A stretch of 64,000 nucleotides of DNA from Halosimplex rubrum (lineage in GTDB: Archaea; Halobacteriota; Halobacteria; Halobacteriales; Haloarculaceae), in the NCBI RefSeq assembly GCF_013415885.1, contig NZ_CP058910.1:4030001-4094000 (forward strand), written 5' to 3'. The position numbers were made by a program, and so were the translations under genes. How positions within the stretch are numbered: the stretch's first letter is position 1; every line of letters starts with the position of its first letter. Shown here piece after piece: positions 31,845-39,298 of this stretch. Under the pieces are notes generated by a model. The model saw nothing but the letters and a program-made list of their open reading frames with translations, was not told where the DNA came from and made no database searches.

Positions 31845-31978
31845 TCGAGCCTGAATCGACCACGAGGGAGGAGTATCGGCTACTGTAGACAATGGGCTGA
31901 GATGGGCTTTAAGAAAAAGTAGCTCTCCAGTTGCTCGCTCTGACCGGAAATGAGGTGTCGTGTGTACGAGATACGAAC

Positions 31979-32287
31979 CTATTGTTCGTCCAGATATCGA
32001 CCGAAATCGTCCACCTCGTCGTATTCATCGCGGTGTTGGAGTGCCAGTACGCCGCGCTCCGTGATCTCGTACAGTCCCGAGTTCTCTGCGGGACCGACCT
32101 TCTCGACCAGGCCGAAGTCTTCCAGCACCGGGAGTCGGTTATTGATGTTCTTCCGACTCTTGTCGGTGTGGTGTTCCAAGTTCGGTGCTACGTTCCGACC
32201 GTGTTCGTTCAGAGCTTCGAGGATCAGGAAGTCAGTAGGCTGTACGAGGCGCACGTTTTGGACCTTGTTGCACATCTCCATTGCCAT
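31979..32287 (-). CDS. phiH1-type winged-helix repressor
   Basis: The 102-residue protein has a haloarchaeal phage-repressor winged helix: VQPTDFLILEALNEHGRNVA, PNLEHHTDKSRKNINNRLPV, LEDFGLVEKVGP and SGLYEITERGVLALQ. It resembles the phiH1 repressor family that controls lysogeny genes in haloarchaeal viruses and elements. Three in-frame ATGs open the gene (32287, 32281 and 32275), so the exact start is uncertain. It is transcribed away from the integrase and probably represses the 32554-32851 region or itself. Confidence 0.8.
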   Translation of the reverse strand: MAMEMCNKVQNVRLVQPTDFLILEALNEHGRNVAPNLEHHTDKSRKNINNRLPVLEDFGLVEKVGPAENSGLYEITERGVLALQHRDEYDEVDDFGRYLDEQ

Positions 32288-32636
32288 CGGTAATCAGTCT
32301 ACTTTAGTCCATTAGTAATTGCTTACAATAAGTGTGGATAGGAATTGCCAACGGTAATTACAAGTAGCTACTGCCTAAATCGTGCTGGCAGAGCGAGACA
32401 CCCGCCGCTGGGGAAGTTGGTCAGAGTGAGGAGGGTGCCGCCAGCCGAGGAGGTTCCCCGCCGGCTGGGTGCCGCTCTTGCGAGCGAACACATGCACAGG
32501 GAACGCCCGCCACATCAAAAGTCAGGTGACGTACAGAATTGCCCGCGACCCGGTTTCACTTTCACCGCCGATATAGCGAAAATTCGGGGGACGGGTCTGG
32601 TTACCAACTACTTTCACTTTCACCACACGCGTCTGG
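32288..32636 (+). other. 349-base regulatory spacer between repressor and integrase unit
   Basis: No gene seen. It starts AT-rich (ACTTTAGTCCATTAGTAATT then GCTTACAATAAGTG), which gives TATA-like sequence for the repressor on the minus strand. It then becomes GC-rich and holds two copies of TTTCACTTTCACC. This is the likely control region for the repressor/integrase switch. Confidence 0.5.
32554..32625 (+). repeat. two TTTCACTTTCACC direct repeats, possible operator
   Basis: TTTCACTTTCACC occurs at 32554-32566 and 32612-32624, 58 bases apart (centre to centre), just before the small ORF at 32637. Each copy is itself a TTTCAC doublet. Such spaced repeats upstream of the integrase unit are good candidates for repressor sites. 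Confidence 0.5.
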
Positions 32637-32759
32637 ATGAACTCTTTTACAAGGGCGACAGAACGTGCCGACTGGCTCGTGGTCGCCCGCCGCAGATGCC
32701 GAACCTGTCCAAAGTGCGGGCATCTGCGGTGTGCGTCCACGGTGCCCCCAACAGAGTGA
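32637..32759 (+). CDS. small zinc-finger protein, 40 aa
   Basis: ATG 32637 opens a 40-residue frame with a basic middle (VVARRR) and a dense Cys cluster, CRTCPKCGHLRC, ending CASTVPPTE-like. Three CxxC-type spacings could bind one zinc. Its position between the putative operators and the integrase, and the structured Cys pattern, support a real small protein. Tiny zinc-finger proteins are common in haloarchaeal elements. No function is known. Confidence 0.5.
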   Translation: MNSFTRATERADWLVVARRRCRTCPKCGHLRCASTVPPTE

Positions 32760-32767
32760 GGTACACC

Positions 32768-32851
32768 ATGCGATGGAATCAGCGGTACGACCGTAAGCCT
32801 GCGCATTGCGCCGAAAGTAATCAGTCTGATAGTCGGAGGTGGGCCGCGTGA
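32768..32851 (+). CDS. 27-aa basic peptide coupled to the integrase
   Basis: The frame MRWNQRYDRKPAHCAESNQS... ends in TGA 32849-32851, which overlaps the integrase GTG 32848 by four bases. The overlap suggests translational coupling, either as a leader peptide or as a tiny excisionase-like protein. Only its position and basic composition support it. Confidence 0.35.
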   Translation: MRWNQRYDRKPAHCAESNQSDSRRWAA

Positions 32852-33870
32852 GCAACGGTCTGGAGGCGATGGCTCCAGACGCCGCGCTCGATATGTATCT
32901 GGAAACGCGGCGCGGCGAAGCGTCCGATAACACGCTCCAGAGCCACAAGTATCGAATCGGCAAGTTCGTGGAGTGGTGCGAGGAGGAGAACATCACGAAC
33001 CTGAACGACCTGAGCGGCCGGGATCTTCACACGTTCCGGGTGTGGCGGCGCGAGGAAGGGGATCTGAAGATGGTTACCCTCCGCGGGCAATTATCCACGC
33101 TCCGGTCGTTCCTCCGGTTCTGTGCGTCGGTGAACGCGGTGCCGGAGGGCCTTCGCTCGAAGGTGATGCTCCCAACCGTCAGCACCGACGAACAGGTGAG
33201 CGACACGTCCCTTGACGCCGCGAGGGCCGAGAACATCCTGGCCTATCTCGACCGGTATCAGTACGCATCCCGGCAACACGTCATCATACTCACGCTGTGG
33301 CACACGGGGATGCGAGTCGGTGCGCTTCGAGCGCTCGACTTGGACGACTGCCAGCTCGATACGCGCTCCCCTGGCATCGAGTTGGTTCACCGGCCAGAAC
33401 AGGACACTCCGCTCAAGAACAAGGAGCGGGGTGAGCGGTGGGTCGCTCTTTCGGAGCGTATCGCTCGGGTGCTACAGGATTACATCGAGGGACCCCGTGA
33501 GGATGTGACCGACGACTACGGGCGCGAACCCTTGGTGACGACAAGCCACGGCCGCCCGACCACTTCCACCCTTCGGGACGCGATTTACTGCGTCACTCGC
33601 CCATGTGCGGTCGGCGAGGGGTGCCCGCACGACCGCGACCCGGACGACTGCGACGCTACCCACATCCACCGGGCGAGTACGTGCCCGTCAAGCCGGTCAC
33701 CCCATGACGTTCGGAGCGGGGCGATTACCGCCCACCTCTTGGAGGACGTTCCGCACGAGATCGTGAGCGACCGGATGGACGTGAGCCGGAAGGTGCTGGA
33801 CAAGCACTACGACCGGCGCACGAAACGCGAGAAGATGGAACAGCGACGCGACTACCTCCCAGACAACTGA
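32848..33870 (+). CDS. tyrosine recombinase / integrase
   Basis: The 340-residue protein has an N-terminal SAM-like core-binding domain (residues 12-100; DNTLQSHKYRIGKFVEWCEE). A C-terminal catalytic domain follows, with Arg I in HTGMRVGALRALDL, the box-II HxxR as SPHDVRSGAI, and the nucleophile Tyr in KHYDRR. A Cys-rich insert (CAVGEGCPHDRDPDDC) is typical of haloarchaeal integrases. GTG 32848 was chosen for the four-base overlap with the preceding peptide; GTG 32839 is possible. It ends 67 bases before attR, the usual arrangement for an integrase that recognises that end. Confidence 0.93.
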   Translation: MSNGLEAMAPDAALDMYLETRRGEASDNTLQSHKYRIGKFVEWCEEENITNLNDLSGRDLHTFRVWRREEGDLKMVTLRGQLSTLRSFLRFCASVNAVPEGLRSKVMLPTVSTDEQVSDTSLDAARAENILAYLDRYQYASRQHVIILTLWHTGMRVGALRALDLDDCQLDTRSPGIELVHRPEQDTPLKNKERGERWVALSERIARVLQDYIEGPREDVTDDYGREPLVTTSHGRPTTSTLRDAIYCVTRPCAVGEGCPHDRDPDDCDATHIHRASTCPSSRSPHDVRSGAITAHLLEDVPHEIVSDRMDVSRKVLDKHYDRRTKREKMEQRRDYLPDN

Positions 33871-33937
33871 AACAGACATGACCGCAAGCAAGGCTTACGT
33901 TTCGACTCGAATGCATCGACTAGCAAATACTAACGTC

Positions 33938-33953
33938 CCGAGCGGGCCCACTC
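33938..33953 (+). repeat. attR core
   Basis: CCGAGCGGGCCCACTC, identical to 24874-24889 in the tRNA. It follows the integrase directly and overlaps one arm of a nine-base inverted repeat (CCACTCTTC 33948-33956 / GAAGAGTGG 33980-33988). Confidence 0.85.
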
Positions 33954-34044
33954 TTCTGCGAGGAGCGGACGCGATGAGCGAAGAGTGGAGCGCACGGATT
34001 TGAAGTAGACCTGACGCGCACAGCGAAGCGAGCACGTCAGGGCG

Positions 34045-34071
34045 TGGTTCACAATCCGGGCGGGCCCACTC
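34045..34071 (+). repeat. third, decayed tRNA-end copy outside attR
   Basis: GGTTCACAATCCGGGCGGGCCCACTC-type sequence matches the T-arm and acceptor end of the tRNA (GGTTCAAATCCGAGCGGGCCCACTC) with one inserted base and one substitution. It extends further into the T-arm than attR does. The 90 bases before it hold a seven-base inverted repeat (CCTGACG 34010-34016 / CGTCAGG 34035-34041). It is likely a scar of an older integration at the same tRNA. Confidence 0.65.
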
Positions 34072-34128
34072 GAACTTAAGCGAACACGACCGCCCCTGAT
34101 CGTTTGCGACCGCCACATCCCGGCGAGA

Positions 34129-34491
34129 TCACTTGTACGATTCGCCGGGTGCCTCCGCGGCGGCGTCCTCCAGGCGGGCCCGGACCGCCCGCTCCGGATC
34201 GACGAGCGCCAGCGTATCCTCGTCCTCGTCGTAGGTCACGATGCCGGCCGCCTCCATCGGGGGAATGCGTTCCTCGACGAGTTCTGCACGGACCGTATCG
34301 AGGGTGATCGCGTCGATCGTCTCGCCGTCGCTGGCGGCCTTGAACCGGGCGGCCTCGTTGACCAGCAACACCATCCCGCGTTCGCCGTCCGACTGTTCGA
34401 GGAGCGTCCGGACGACCAACCGAGCGAGCGGGTGGTCCAGGCCGTCGTCGCGGTCCCGCGAGAGCCAGCCGTCTTCCTGCGATCCATCCAT
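34129..34491 (-). CDS. acidic winged-helix-like protein, 120 aa
   Basis: ATG 34491 (MDGSQEDGWLSRDRDDG) is preferred over an upstream in-frame ATG. The core resembles a winged helix found in many haloarchaeal small proteins: LARLVVRTLLEQSDGERGMV, AITLDTVRAELVEERIPPME, AAGIVTYDEDEDTLAL. A helical C-terminal tail follows. It is probably regulatory or structural. It is the first host gene beyond the integrated element, on the opposite strand to the integrase. Confidence 0.65.
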   Translation of the reverse strand: MDGSQEDGWLSRDRDDGLDHPLARLVVRTLLEQSDGERGMVLLVNEAARFKAASDGETIDAITLDTVRAELVEERIPPMEAAGIVTYDEDEDTLALVDPERAVRARLEDAAAEAPGESYK

Positions 34492-34829
34492 GCGGTGGGT
34501 GAGCGCTGCCCGGTAATAACGGTATCTCCCGAACCCCCTCGGAAGACGGACGGTCGCCTCGAACGCCACTTCGGGTCGCGCTTCACGGCGTCCGGTCGGC
34601 GTCGACCCGCCGAGCGGTGTGGGACAACCCGTCGACGCCGTGACCGACCGGTTTTAGTCGGGCGCTGGAGGCTCGCGAAGCCCCTTTTCCCGTCGCTCCC
34701 ACCGTCGGCGATCGCTCACCTCGCGGATTCGGTATCGCGGAATAGAGTTTACGACACCGGTCTCGAACGATGGACACCCGCCGCTGTCGGGAGTGAGAGC
34801 GACCGTCGCTGGCGGTGAAAACGAGGGTT
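34492..34829 (-). other. 338-base spacer between two minus-strand genes
   Basis: No gene or clear repeat seen. Minus-strand GACTAAAACCGG (about 34649-34660) is a weak TATA candidate too far from ATG 34491 to assign. The stretch CCCCTTTTCCCGTCGCTCCC near 34680 is pyrimidine-rich on the plus strand only. Confidence 0.4.
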
Positions 34830-35213
34830 TCAGGCGATCTGGTCGCGGTACTCCTCGGCCGAAAGCAAGTCGTCGAGTTCGGACTCGTCGCTCAGTTGGA
34901 CTTCGATCAGCCAGCCGTCGCCGTAGGGGTCCTCGTTGACGAGTTCGGGGCGGTCGGCCAGGTCGTCGTTGGCGGCGACGACGGTGCCCGAGACGGGGGC
35001 GTAGATGTCGGAGACGGCCTTGATCGACTCGACGACGCCGAAGTCCTCGCCGGCGGTGAGCGCGTCGCCCTCGTTCGGGAGGTCGACGAAGACCACGTCG
35101 CCGAGTTCGTCCTGAGCGAACTCGGAGATACCGATGCGCACACTGGTGTCGTCGACCCGTGCCCACTCGTGGGAGTCGAGATAGCGCAGGTCGTCGGGAA
35201 CGTCGAAGCTCAT
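34830..35213 (-). CDS. gcvH: glycine cleavage system H protein
   Basis: The 127-residue lipoyl protein begins [20 protein letters not shown] and carries the lipoylated Lys65 in [17 protein letters not shown]. It contains [18 protein letters not shown], all standard for GcvH. It shuttles the aminomethyl group between the P, T and L proteins of glycine cleavage. Its ATG overlaps the gcvT stop by four bases (35210-35213), so both are translated from one message; gcvP is not in the window. Confidence 0.96.
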   Translation of the reverse strand: MSFDVPDDLRYLDSHEWARVDDTSVRIGISEFAQDELGDVVFVDLPNEGDALTAGEDFGVVESIKAVSDIYAPVSGTVVAANDDLADRPELVNEDPYGDGWLIEVQLSDESELDDLLSAEEYRDQIA

Positions 35214-36304
35214 CTATCGAGGAATGGGGTCGCGGTGGTACGTGCTTTCTTCGGTTCGCCCCGCACTTCGACGCGGACCGATTCGTCGAGGCCCACGCCG
35301 ACGGGCAGGTACGCCAGGCCGATCCCACGGCCCAGCGTCGGACTCATCGTCCCGCTGGTGATCTCGCCGAGGCGCTCGCCGTCGGTCGACGCCACGGGAT
35401 AGCCCGCCCGCGGGACCCCGCGGTCGACCAGTTCGATCCCCCGCAGCTTCTCGTCGACGCCCTCCACGTCGACCCCTTCCAGCGCGTCGCGACCGACGAA
35501 CTCGCTGTCCAGGTCGACGGCGAAGCCGATGCCCGCCTCGTAGGGGTTGCGCGGGTTCTCCTCGGGGTCGAAGTCCTGCCCCGAGAGGAGAAATCCCATC
35601 TCCAGCCGGAGCGTGTCCCGTGCGCCGAGCCCGCAGGGCGGGCAGTCCAGCGCCGACCAGACCGTCTCGGCCTCGTCCCAGGGGTAGATCAGCTCGTAGC
35701 CGGGTTCGCCGGTGTAGCCGGTCCGGGAGACGAGCGTCTCGACGCCCGCCACGTCTCCGACCGTCGTCTCGAACCGACCCAGCTCGCCCAGATCGGCGTC
35801 CGTCTCGGCCGCGAGGAGCTCCCGGGCGTCGGGACCCTGGAGGGCGACCATCGCGAACGACTCCGTTCGGTTCTCCACGGTGGCGTCGAGCTCCCACGAC
35901 TCGCGGTGGTCGACCCAGCGGTCGGCCATCTCGTCGTCGTGACCGGCGTTCGGAACCACCAGATAGTCGGCGTCGACCGACCACGCCTCGGGCGGGCGGT
36001 AGACGACGGTGTCGTCGAGCATCGCACCGCGGTCGTCGGTGACCGCGGCGTAGTTCGACTCGCCCGGGTCGAGGTCGGCCACGTCGTTGGTCACCAGCCG
36101 GTTCGTCAGTCGGCGGGCGTCGGGGCCGGAGACGGTCAGTTGGCTCATGTGCGACACGTCGAAGCGACCCACCGACTCGCGGACCGCCTCGTGTTCCGCC
36201 CGGATGGAGTCGAACTCGACGGGCATCTCCCACCCGCCGAACTCGGTCAGCGTCGCGCCGCTCGCCTCGTGAGCCGCCGTGAGCGGCGGCTGTCTGAGCG
36301 TCAT
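35210..36304 (-). CDS. gcvT: aminomethyltransferase, glycine cleavage T protein
   Basis: The 364-residue protein begins [20 protein letters not shown] and has the GcvT folate-binding fold. Motifs include [48 protein letters not shown] and the catalytic-region [20 protein letters not shown] protein transfers the methylene group to tetrahydrofolate (or the haloarchaeal equivalent) and releases ammonia. It is the first gene of gcvT-gcvH. ATG 36304 is the family-typical start. Confidence 0.95.
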   Translation of the reverse strand: MTLRQPPLTAAHEASGATLTEFGGWEMPVEFDSIRAEHEAVRESVGRFDVSHMSQLTVSGPDARRLTNRLVTNDVADLDPGESNYAAVTDDRGAMLDDTVVYRPPEAWSVDADYLVVPNAGHDDEMADRWVDHRESWELDATVENRTESFAMVALQGPDARELLAAETDADLGELGRFETTVGDVAGVETLVSRTGYTGEPGYELIYPWDEAETVWSALDCPPCGLGARDTLRLEMGFLLSGQDFDPEENPRNPYEAGIGFAVDLDSEFVGRDALEGVDVEGVDEKLRGIELVDRGVPRAGYPVASTDGERLGEITSGTMSPTLGRGIGLAYLPVGVGLDESVRVEVRGEPKKARTTATPFLDR

Positions 36305-36545
36305 ACCCCGATTTCCGCCCGCCAGCGACGTAACGTTGTCGTCGCCCGCGTGCGCGCTCGCGAGCCACGGCTTCGCCCGCGCCACCCCCAGCGTCCGATG
36401 CCACCAACCGAATATCGCTATATCGAATACCGCCTCCGGCTTCGCACGCTCGCGACCGCGTCGCGGGGACCGGCTCGCAGCGGAGAGGCTCGCCCGGCCG
36501 TTTGCCGGTCGGTTTCGCACAGTTTCCGACCCGGAAACCGTGATC

Positions 36546-36555
36546 CCTTTTATAT
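36546..36555 (+). promoter_or_regulatory. probable TATA element before the MMPL unit
   Basis: CCTTTTATAT lies 29-38 bases before ATG 36584 in a GC-rich spacer of 279 bases after the divergent gcvT start. It fits an archaeal TATA box for a leaderless start at 36584. Confidence 0.5.
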
Positions 36556-36583
36556 GTCCTATCGGGCTGTCGTGTCGAACGCG

Positions 36584-36682
36584 ATGGTTCCCGAACCGCA
36601 CCCACGCCGAATCGCCCTCCCGCCCGGCCAGCGCGAACCGCCGGGCGGCGCACCGCGCGCGCCCGCGGAGGTGGCGCCGTGA
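36584..36682 (+). CDS. 32-aa proline/arginine-rich peptide coupled to the MMPL gene
   Basis: The frame MVPEPHPRRIALPPGQREPP... begins about 30 bases after a good TATA box. It ends in TGA overlapping the GTG of the MMPL gene by four bases (36679-36682). A leaderless start followed by an overlap suggests that this short frame delivers ribosomes to the exporter gene. Peptide function is unknown; it may be a leader only. An in-frame ATG at 36554 lies inside the TATA region and is rejected. Confidence 0.4.
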   Translation: MVPEPHPRRIALPPGQREPPGGAPRAPAEVAP

Positions 36683-39276
36683 GCCGCTTCGACCGCCCGT
36701 TCCGGTTCGTCACGGAGCACAACCTCGTCGTGCTCCTGCTCATGCTGCTGGTGACCGCCGGCGTCGTCGCCGGGATCGGCCAGCTAGAGACCCAGAGCCG
36801 GATGAACGGCTCCGACGCGGTCGGCGACACGGAGGTCGCACAGAAACTCGACTACATCCGGGCGAACTACGGAGCGAACGACAGCGAGTCGAACGCCACG
36901 TCGGTCAGCCCCGCACCGGTCTACGTCCGCAGCGACGGCGGGAACGCCCTCTCGAAGGCCGCCCTGCTGGACTCGCTTTCGTTCCAGCGCCAGGTGGTCG
37001 ACAACGAGTCGGTCGCCGCCGCACTCGGCGACCGGGAGCCGTTCGGCGTCGCGAACCTCGTCGCGAAGCGGCTCGCGGGGAGTCCCGCCGCCTCCCTCGC
37101 CGACCAGGTCGCCGCGCTCGAATCGGCGAGCGCGACCGAGGTCGAACGCGCCGTCGAGTCGACGGCCACCGAGAACTCCTCGGCCGCCGCGTTGCTCCCC
37201 AGCGACTACGAGCCGGGGACGGCGACCGCCGAGAGCCGTCGAGTGCTGTTCGAATTCGAGAGCGCCGACGACGGCGACGCCGCGGCCGAACGGCGTACCG
37301 CCGCGACCGCCGCGCTGTACGAAGCGGCCCGGGACCGCTCGGGCCCCGAGTACTTCACGCTCGGCGAGCACGCGGCCGCGACGGCCAACGCCAACTACAG
37401 TCAGCAGATGATCGAGCTGATCCTCCCGGTCGCGCTGCTGGCCATCCTGTCGGTGCTCGCGTTCGCCTACCGCGACCTGGTGGACGTGATCGTCGGGTTC
37501 ACCGGCGTCGTCCTCTCGGTGCTGTGGATGTTCGGCATCCTCGGCTGGATGGGGATCCCCGCCGGGTTCACGCTCATCATCGGTCCCGTCCTCGTCGTCG
37601 GCCTCAGCGTCGACTACGGGTTGCACGTGTTCACGCGCTACCGCGAGGAGCGCGAGGCGCGGAGCGCCTCGCGGGAGCAAACGGGGAGCGCGCGGCGCGA
37701 CACGACCCGTGAGCAACGCGGTGACGGCGAGGAGATCCGCGAGCCGATGGCCCGCGGGCTCTCGTCGGTCGCCGTCGCGCTCGGGCTGGTGACGCTGACG
37801 GCCGCGGTCGGGTTCATGTCGAACATCACGAACGAGTTCGGCGTCATCAGGCAGCTGTCGATCGGCATCACGCTGGGCGTCGTCTCGACGTTCGTCGTCT
37901 CGCTGACGCTCGTCCCGGCGCTGAAGGTGACCGTCGACCGCCTGCTCGAACGCGTGGGCCTCGACCGTCGCAAGCAGCCCCTCGGCGAGACCCGTCTGAT
38001 CGAACCGCTGCTCGGGAGCGGCGTCCGCCTCGCCAAGCGGGCCGCGCCCGTCGTGATCGTCCTCGCCCTCGTCGCCGGGTCGGCCGGCGCCGTCGCGTGG
38101 ACGGATCTCGACCGCCAGTCGGTCCAGCAGAACCAGGACGACATCGCCGACTGGAAGCAGGATCTGCCCGGGCCGCTCGCCTGGGAGACGAGCGAGTTCG
38201 ACGCCCTGTCCGCCTACGTCGACGACAACTACCGCGCCGCCGACGAGGACGCCCGCAGCCGGTCGCAGGTGTTGCTGGAGGGCGACGTGACCTCGCCGGC
38301 CGCGCTCGCCGCCGTCCGGACCGTCCACGACCGCGCGGCCGAGGAAGGAGCGGTGTTCCAGCGGGCGGGCTCGGTCCCGGCCGTCTCGCCGCTGTCGGTG
38401 ATGGGATCGGTCGCCGCCGGAGACGACGAGTTCGCGGCGACGCTCGCCGAGGCCGACACCGACGGCGACGGCGTCCCCGACCGGAACGTCGAGAACGTCT
38501 ACGACGCGTTCTACGCCGCCGCGCCCGAGCAGGCGAGTCGGGTGGTCGAGCGCACGGACGACGAGTACCAGTCGCTTCGGGTCGTCGTCCCGATCGCCGA
38601 GAGCGCGACCATCGCCGAGCAGGCCGACGCCATGCAAGCGGTCGCCGGGGGCGTGAGCGCCGACGGTGTCGACGCCACCGCGGTCGGCACCGGGACGCTC
38701 AACGAGGCCGAGCTGTCCCAGACCACCGACAGCATCCTCACGACGCTGGTGGTCGCGCTCGCCGCCGTCGCCGTCCTGCTGACGCTCATCTACCGGCTCG
38801 CCACCGGGAGCGCGACCCTCGGCGCGGTGACGGGCGTCCCCATCGTCCTCGTGACCGCGCTGGTCGTCGGCGCGATGTACCTGCTCGCGATCCCGCTGAC
38901 GCTGCTGACCTCGCTGTTGCTCAGCCTCGTCGTCGGGCTCGGTATCGACTACAACATCCACGTCAGCGACCGGTTCGCCCAGGAACTGGAACGGGGCCGG
39001 ACCGTCACCGGCGCGCTGCGGACGGCGGTGACCGGCACCGGCGGCGCGTTGCTGGGCAGCACCCTCACCTCCGTCGGGGCGTTCAGCGCCCTGCTGCTCC
39101 ACCCCCACCCGCAGATCACGAGCTTCGGGGCGCTCGTCGTCGTCGCCCTCTCGCTGTCGTTCGTCGTCGCCGTGTTCGTCCTCCCCAGCCTGTTGCTGGT
39201 GTGGGCCGACTACGGCAGCGTCGACGCGGTCCGCAGCGAATCCCCGGCCCGCGAGGGGCCGATGGCACAGGACTGA
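36679..39276 (+). CDS. RND-superfamily MMPL exporter, 865 aa
   Basis: The protein has the two-repeat RND/MMPL layout. An N-terminal helix (residues 13-32) precedes a large extracellular loop (35-240). Helices 2-6 contain VVGLSVDYGLHVFTRYREE, a second extracellular loop follows (about 475-670), and helices 8-12 contain VVGLGIDYNIHVSDRF. The GLxxDY motifs carry the proton-relay Asp of this family. An arginine/glutamate-rich cytoplasmic insert (about 325-355) follows the first repeat. HpnN/MMPL relatives export lipids or hydrophobic compounds. GTG 36679 is fixed by overlap with the preceding peptide. Confidence 0.9.
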   Translation: MSRFDRPFRFVTEHNLVVLLLMLLVTAGVVAGIGQLETQSRMNGSDAVGDTEVAQKLDYIRANYGANDSESNATSVSPAPVYVRSDGGNALSKAALLDSLSFQRQVVDNESVAAALGDREPFGVANLVAKRLAGSPAASLADQVAALESASATEVERAVESTATENSSAAALLPSDYEPGTATAESRRVLFEFESADDGDAAAERRTAATAALYEAARDRSGPEYFTLGEHAAATANANYSQQMIELILPVALLAILSVLAFAYRDLVDVIVGFTGVVLSVLWMFGILGWMGIPAGFTLIIGPVLVVGLSVDYGLHVFTRYREEREARSASREQTGSARRDTTREQRGDGEEIREPMARGLSSVAVALGLVTLTAAVGFMSNITNEFGVIRQLSIGITLGVVSTFVVSLTLVPALKVTVDRLLERVGLDRRKQPLGETRLIEPLLGSGVRLAKRAAPVVIVLALVAGSAGAVAWTDLDRQSVQQNQDDIADWKQDLPGPLAWETSEFDALSAYVDDNYRAADEDARSRSQVLLEGDVTSPAALAAVRTVHDRAAEEGAVFQRAGSVPAVSPLSVMGSVAAGDDEFAATLAEADTDGDGVPDRNVENVYDAFYAAAPEQASRVVERTDDEYQSLRVVVPIAESATIAEQADAMQAVAGGVSADGVDATAVGTGTLNEAELSQTTDSILTTLVVALAAVAVLLTLIYRLATGSATLGAVTGVPIVLVTALVVGAMYLLAIPLTLLTSLLLSLVVGLGIDYNIHVSDRFAQELERGRTVTGALRTAVTGTGGALLGSTLTSVGAFSALLLHPHPQITSFGALVVVALSLSFVVAVFVLPSLLLVWADYGSVDAVRSESPAREGPMAQD

Positions 39277-39298
39277 CCCGACCCCCGGACTCCCCCGT

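Larger units (their letters stand above)
31238..31978 (+). other. 741-base spacer between the AT-rich cassette and the repressor
   Basis: No convincing gene. The left 70 bases are AT-rich (ATAATCGTATACTATTCTAATTAC), perhaps the cassette terminator region. TTATATATA near 31326 could be a promoter. A copy of GCGATGGGCTGT (31401-31412) marks the right boundary of the cassette, and an 11-base inverted repeat lies at 31810-31844. Two short minus-strand frames (31503-31863) have no protein-like character. Confidence 0.55.
24874..33953 (+). mobile_element. integrative element in the CAU tRNA gene, about 9.06 kb
   Basis: A 16-base direct repeat, CCGAGCGGGCCCACTC, lies in the tRNA 3' end (24874-24889) and again at 33938-33953, just past a tyrosine recombinase gene. 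Between them is a gene-dense module: a left GC-rich operon (25059-28131), a visibly AT-rich three-gene cassette (28446-31237), a phiH1-type repressor (31979-32287), small ORFs and the integrase (32848-33870). There is no capsid, portal or pilus gene, so it is not a complete provirus. It is better described as an integrative plasmid-like or satellite element. The tRNA stays intact on the left. Confidence 0.88.

Noticed and set aside
31503-31863. Two short minus-strand frames
   Set aside because: They have no start context, odd composition and no recognisable motif, and the region contains an inverted repeat and cassette-flank repeats.
24874-33953. Complete provirus
   Set aside because: No capsid, portal, terminase, protease or tail gene is visible in the nine kilobases.
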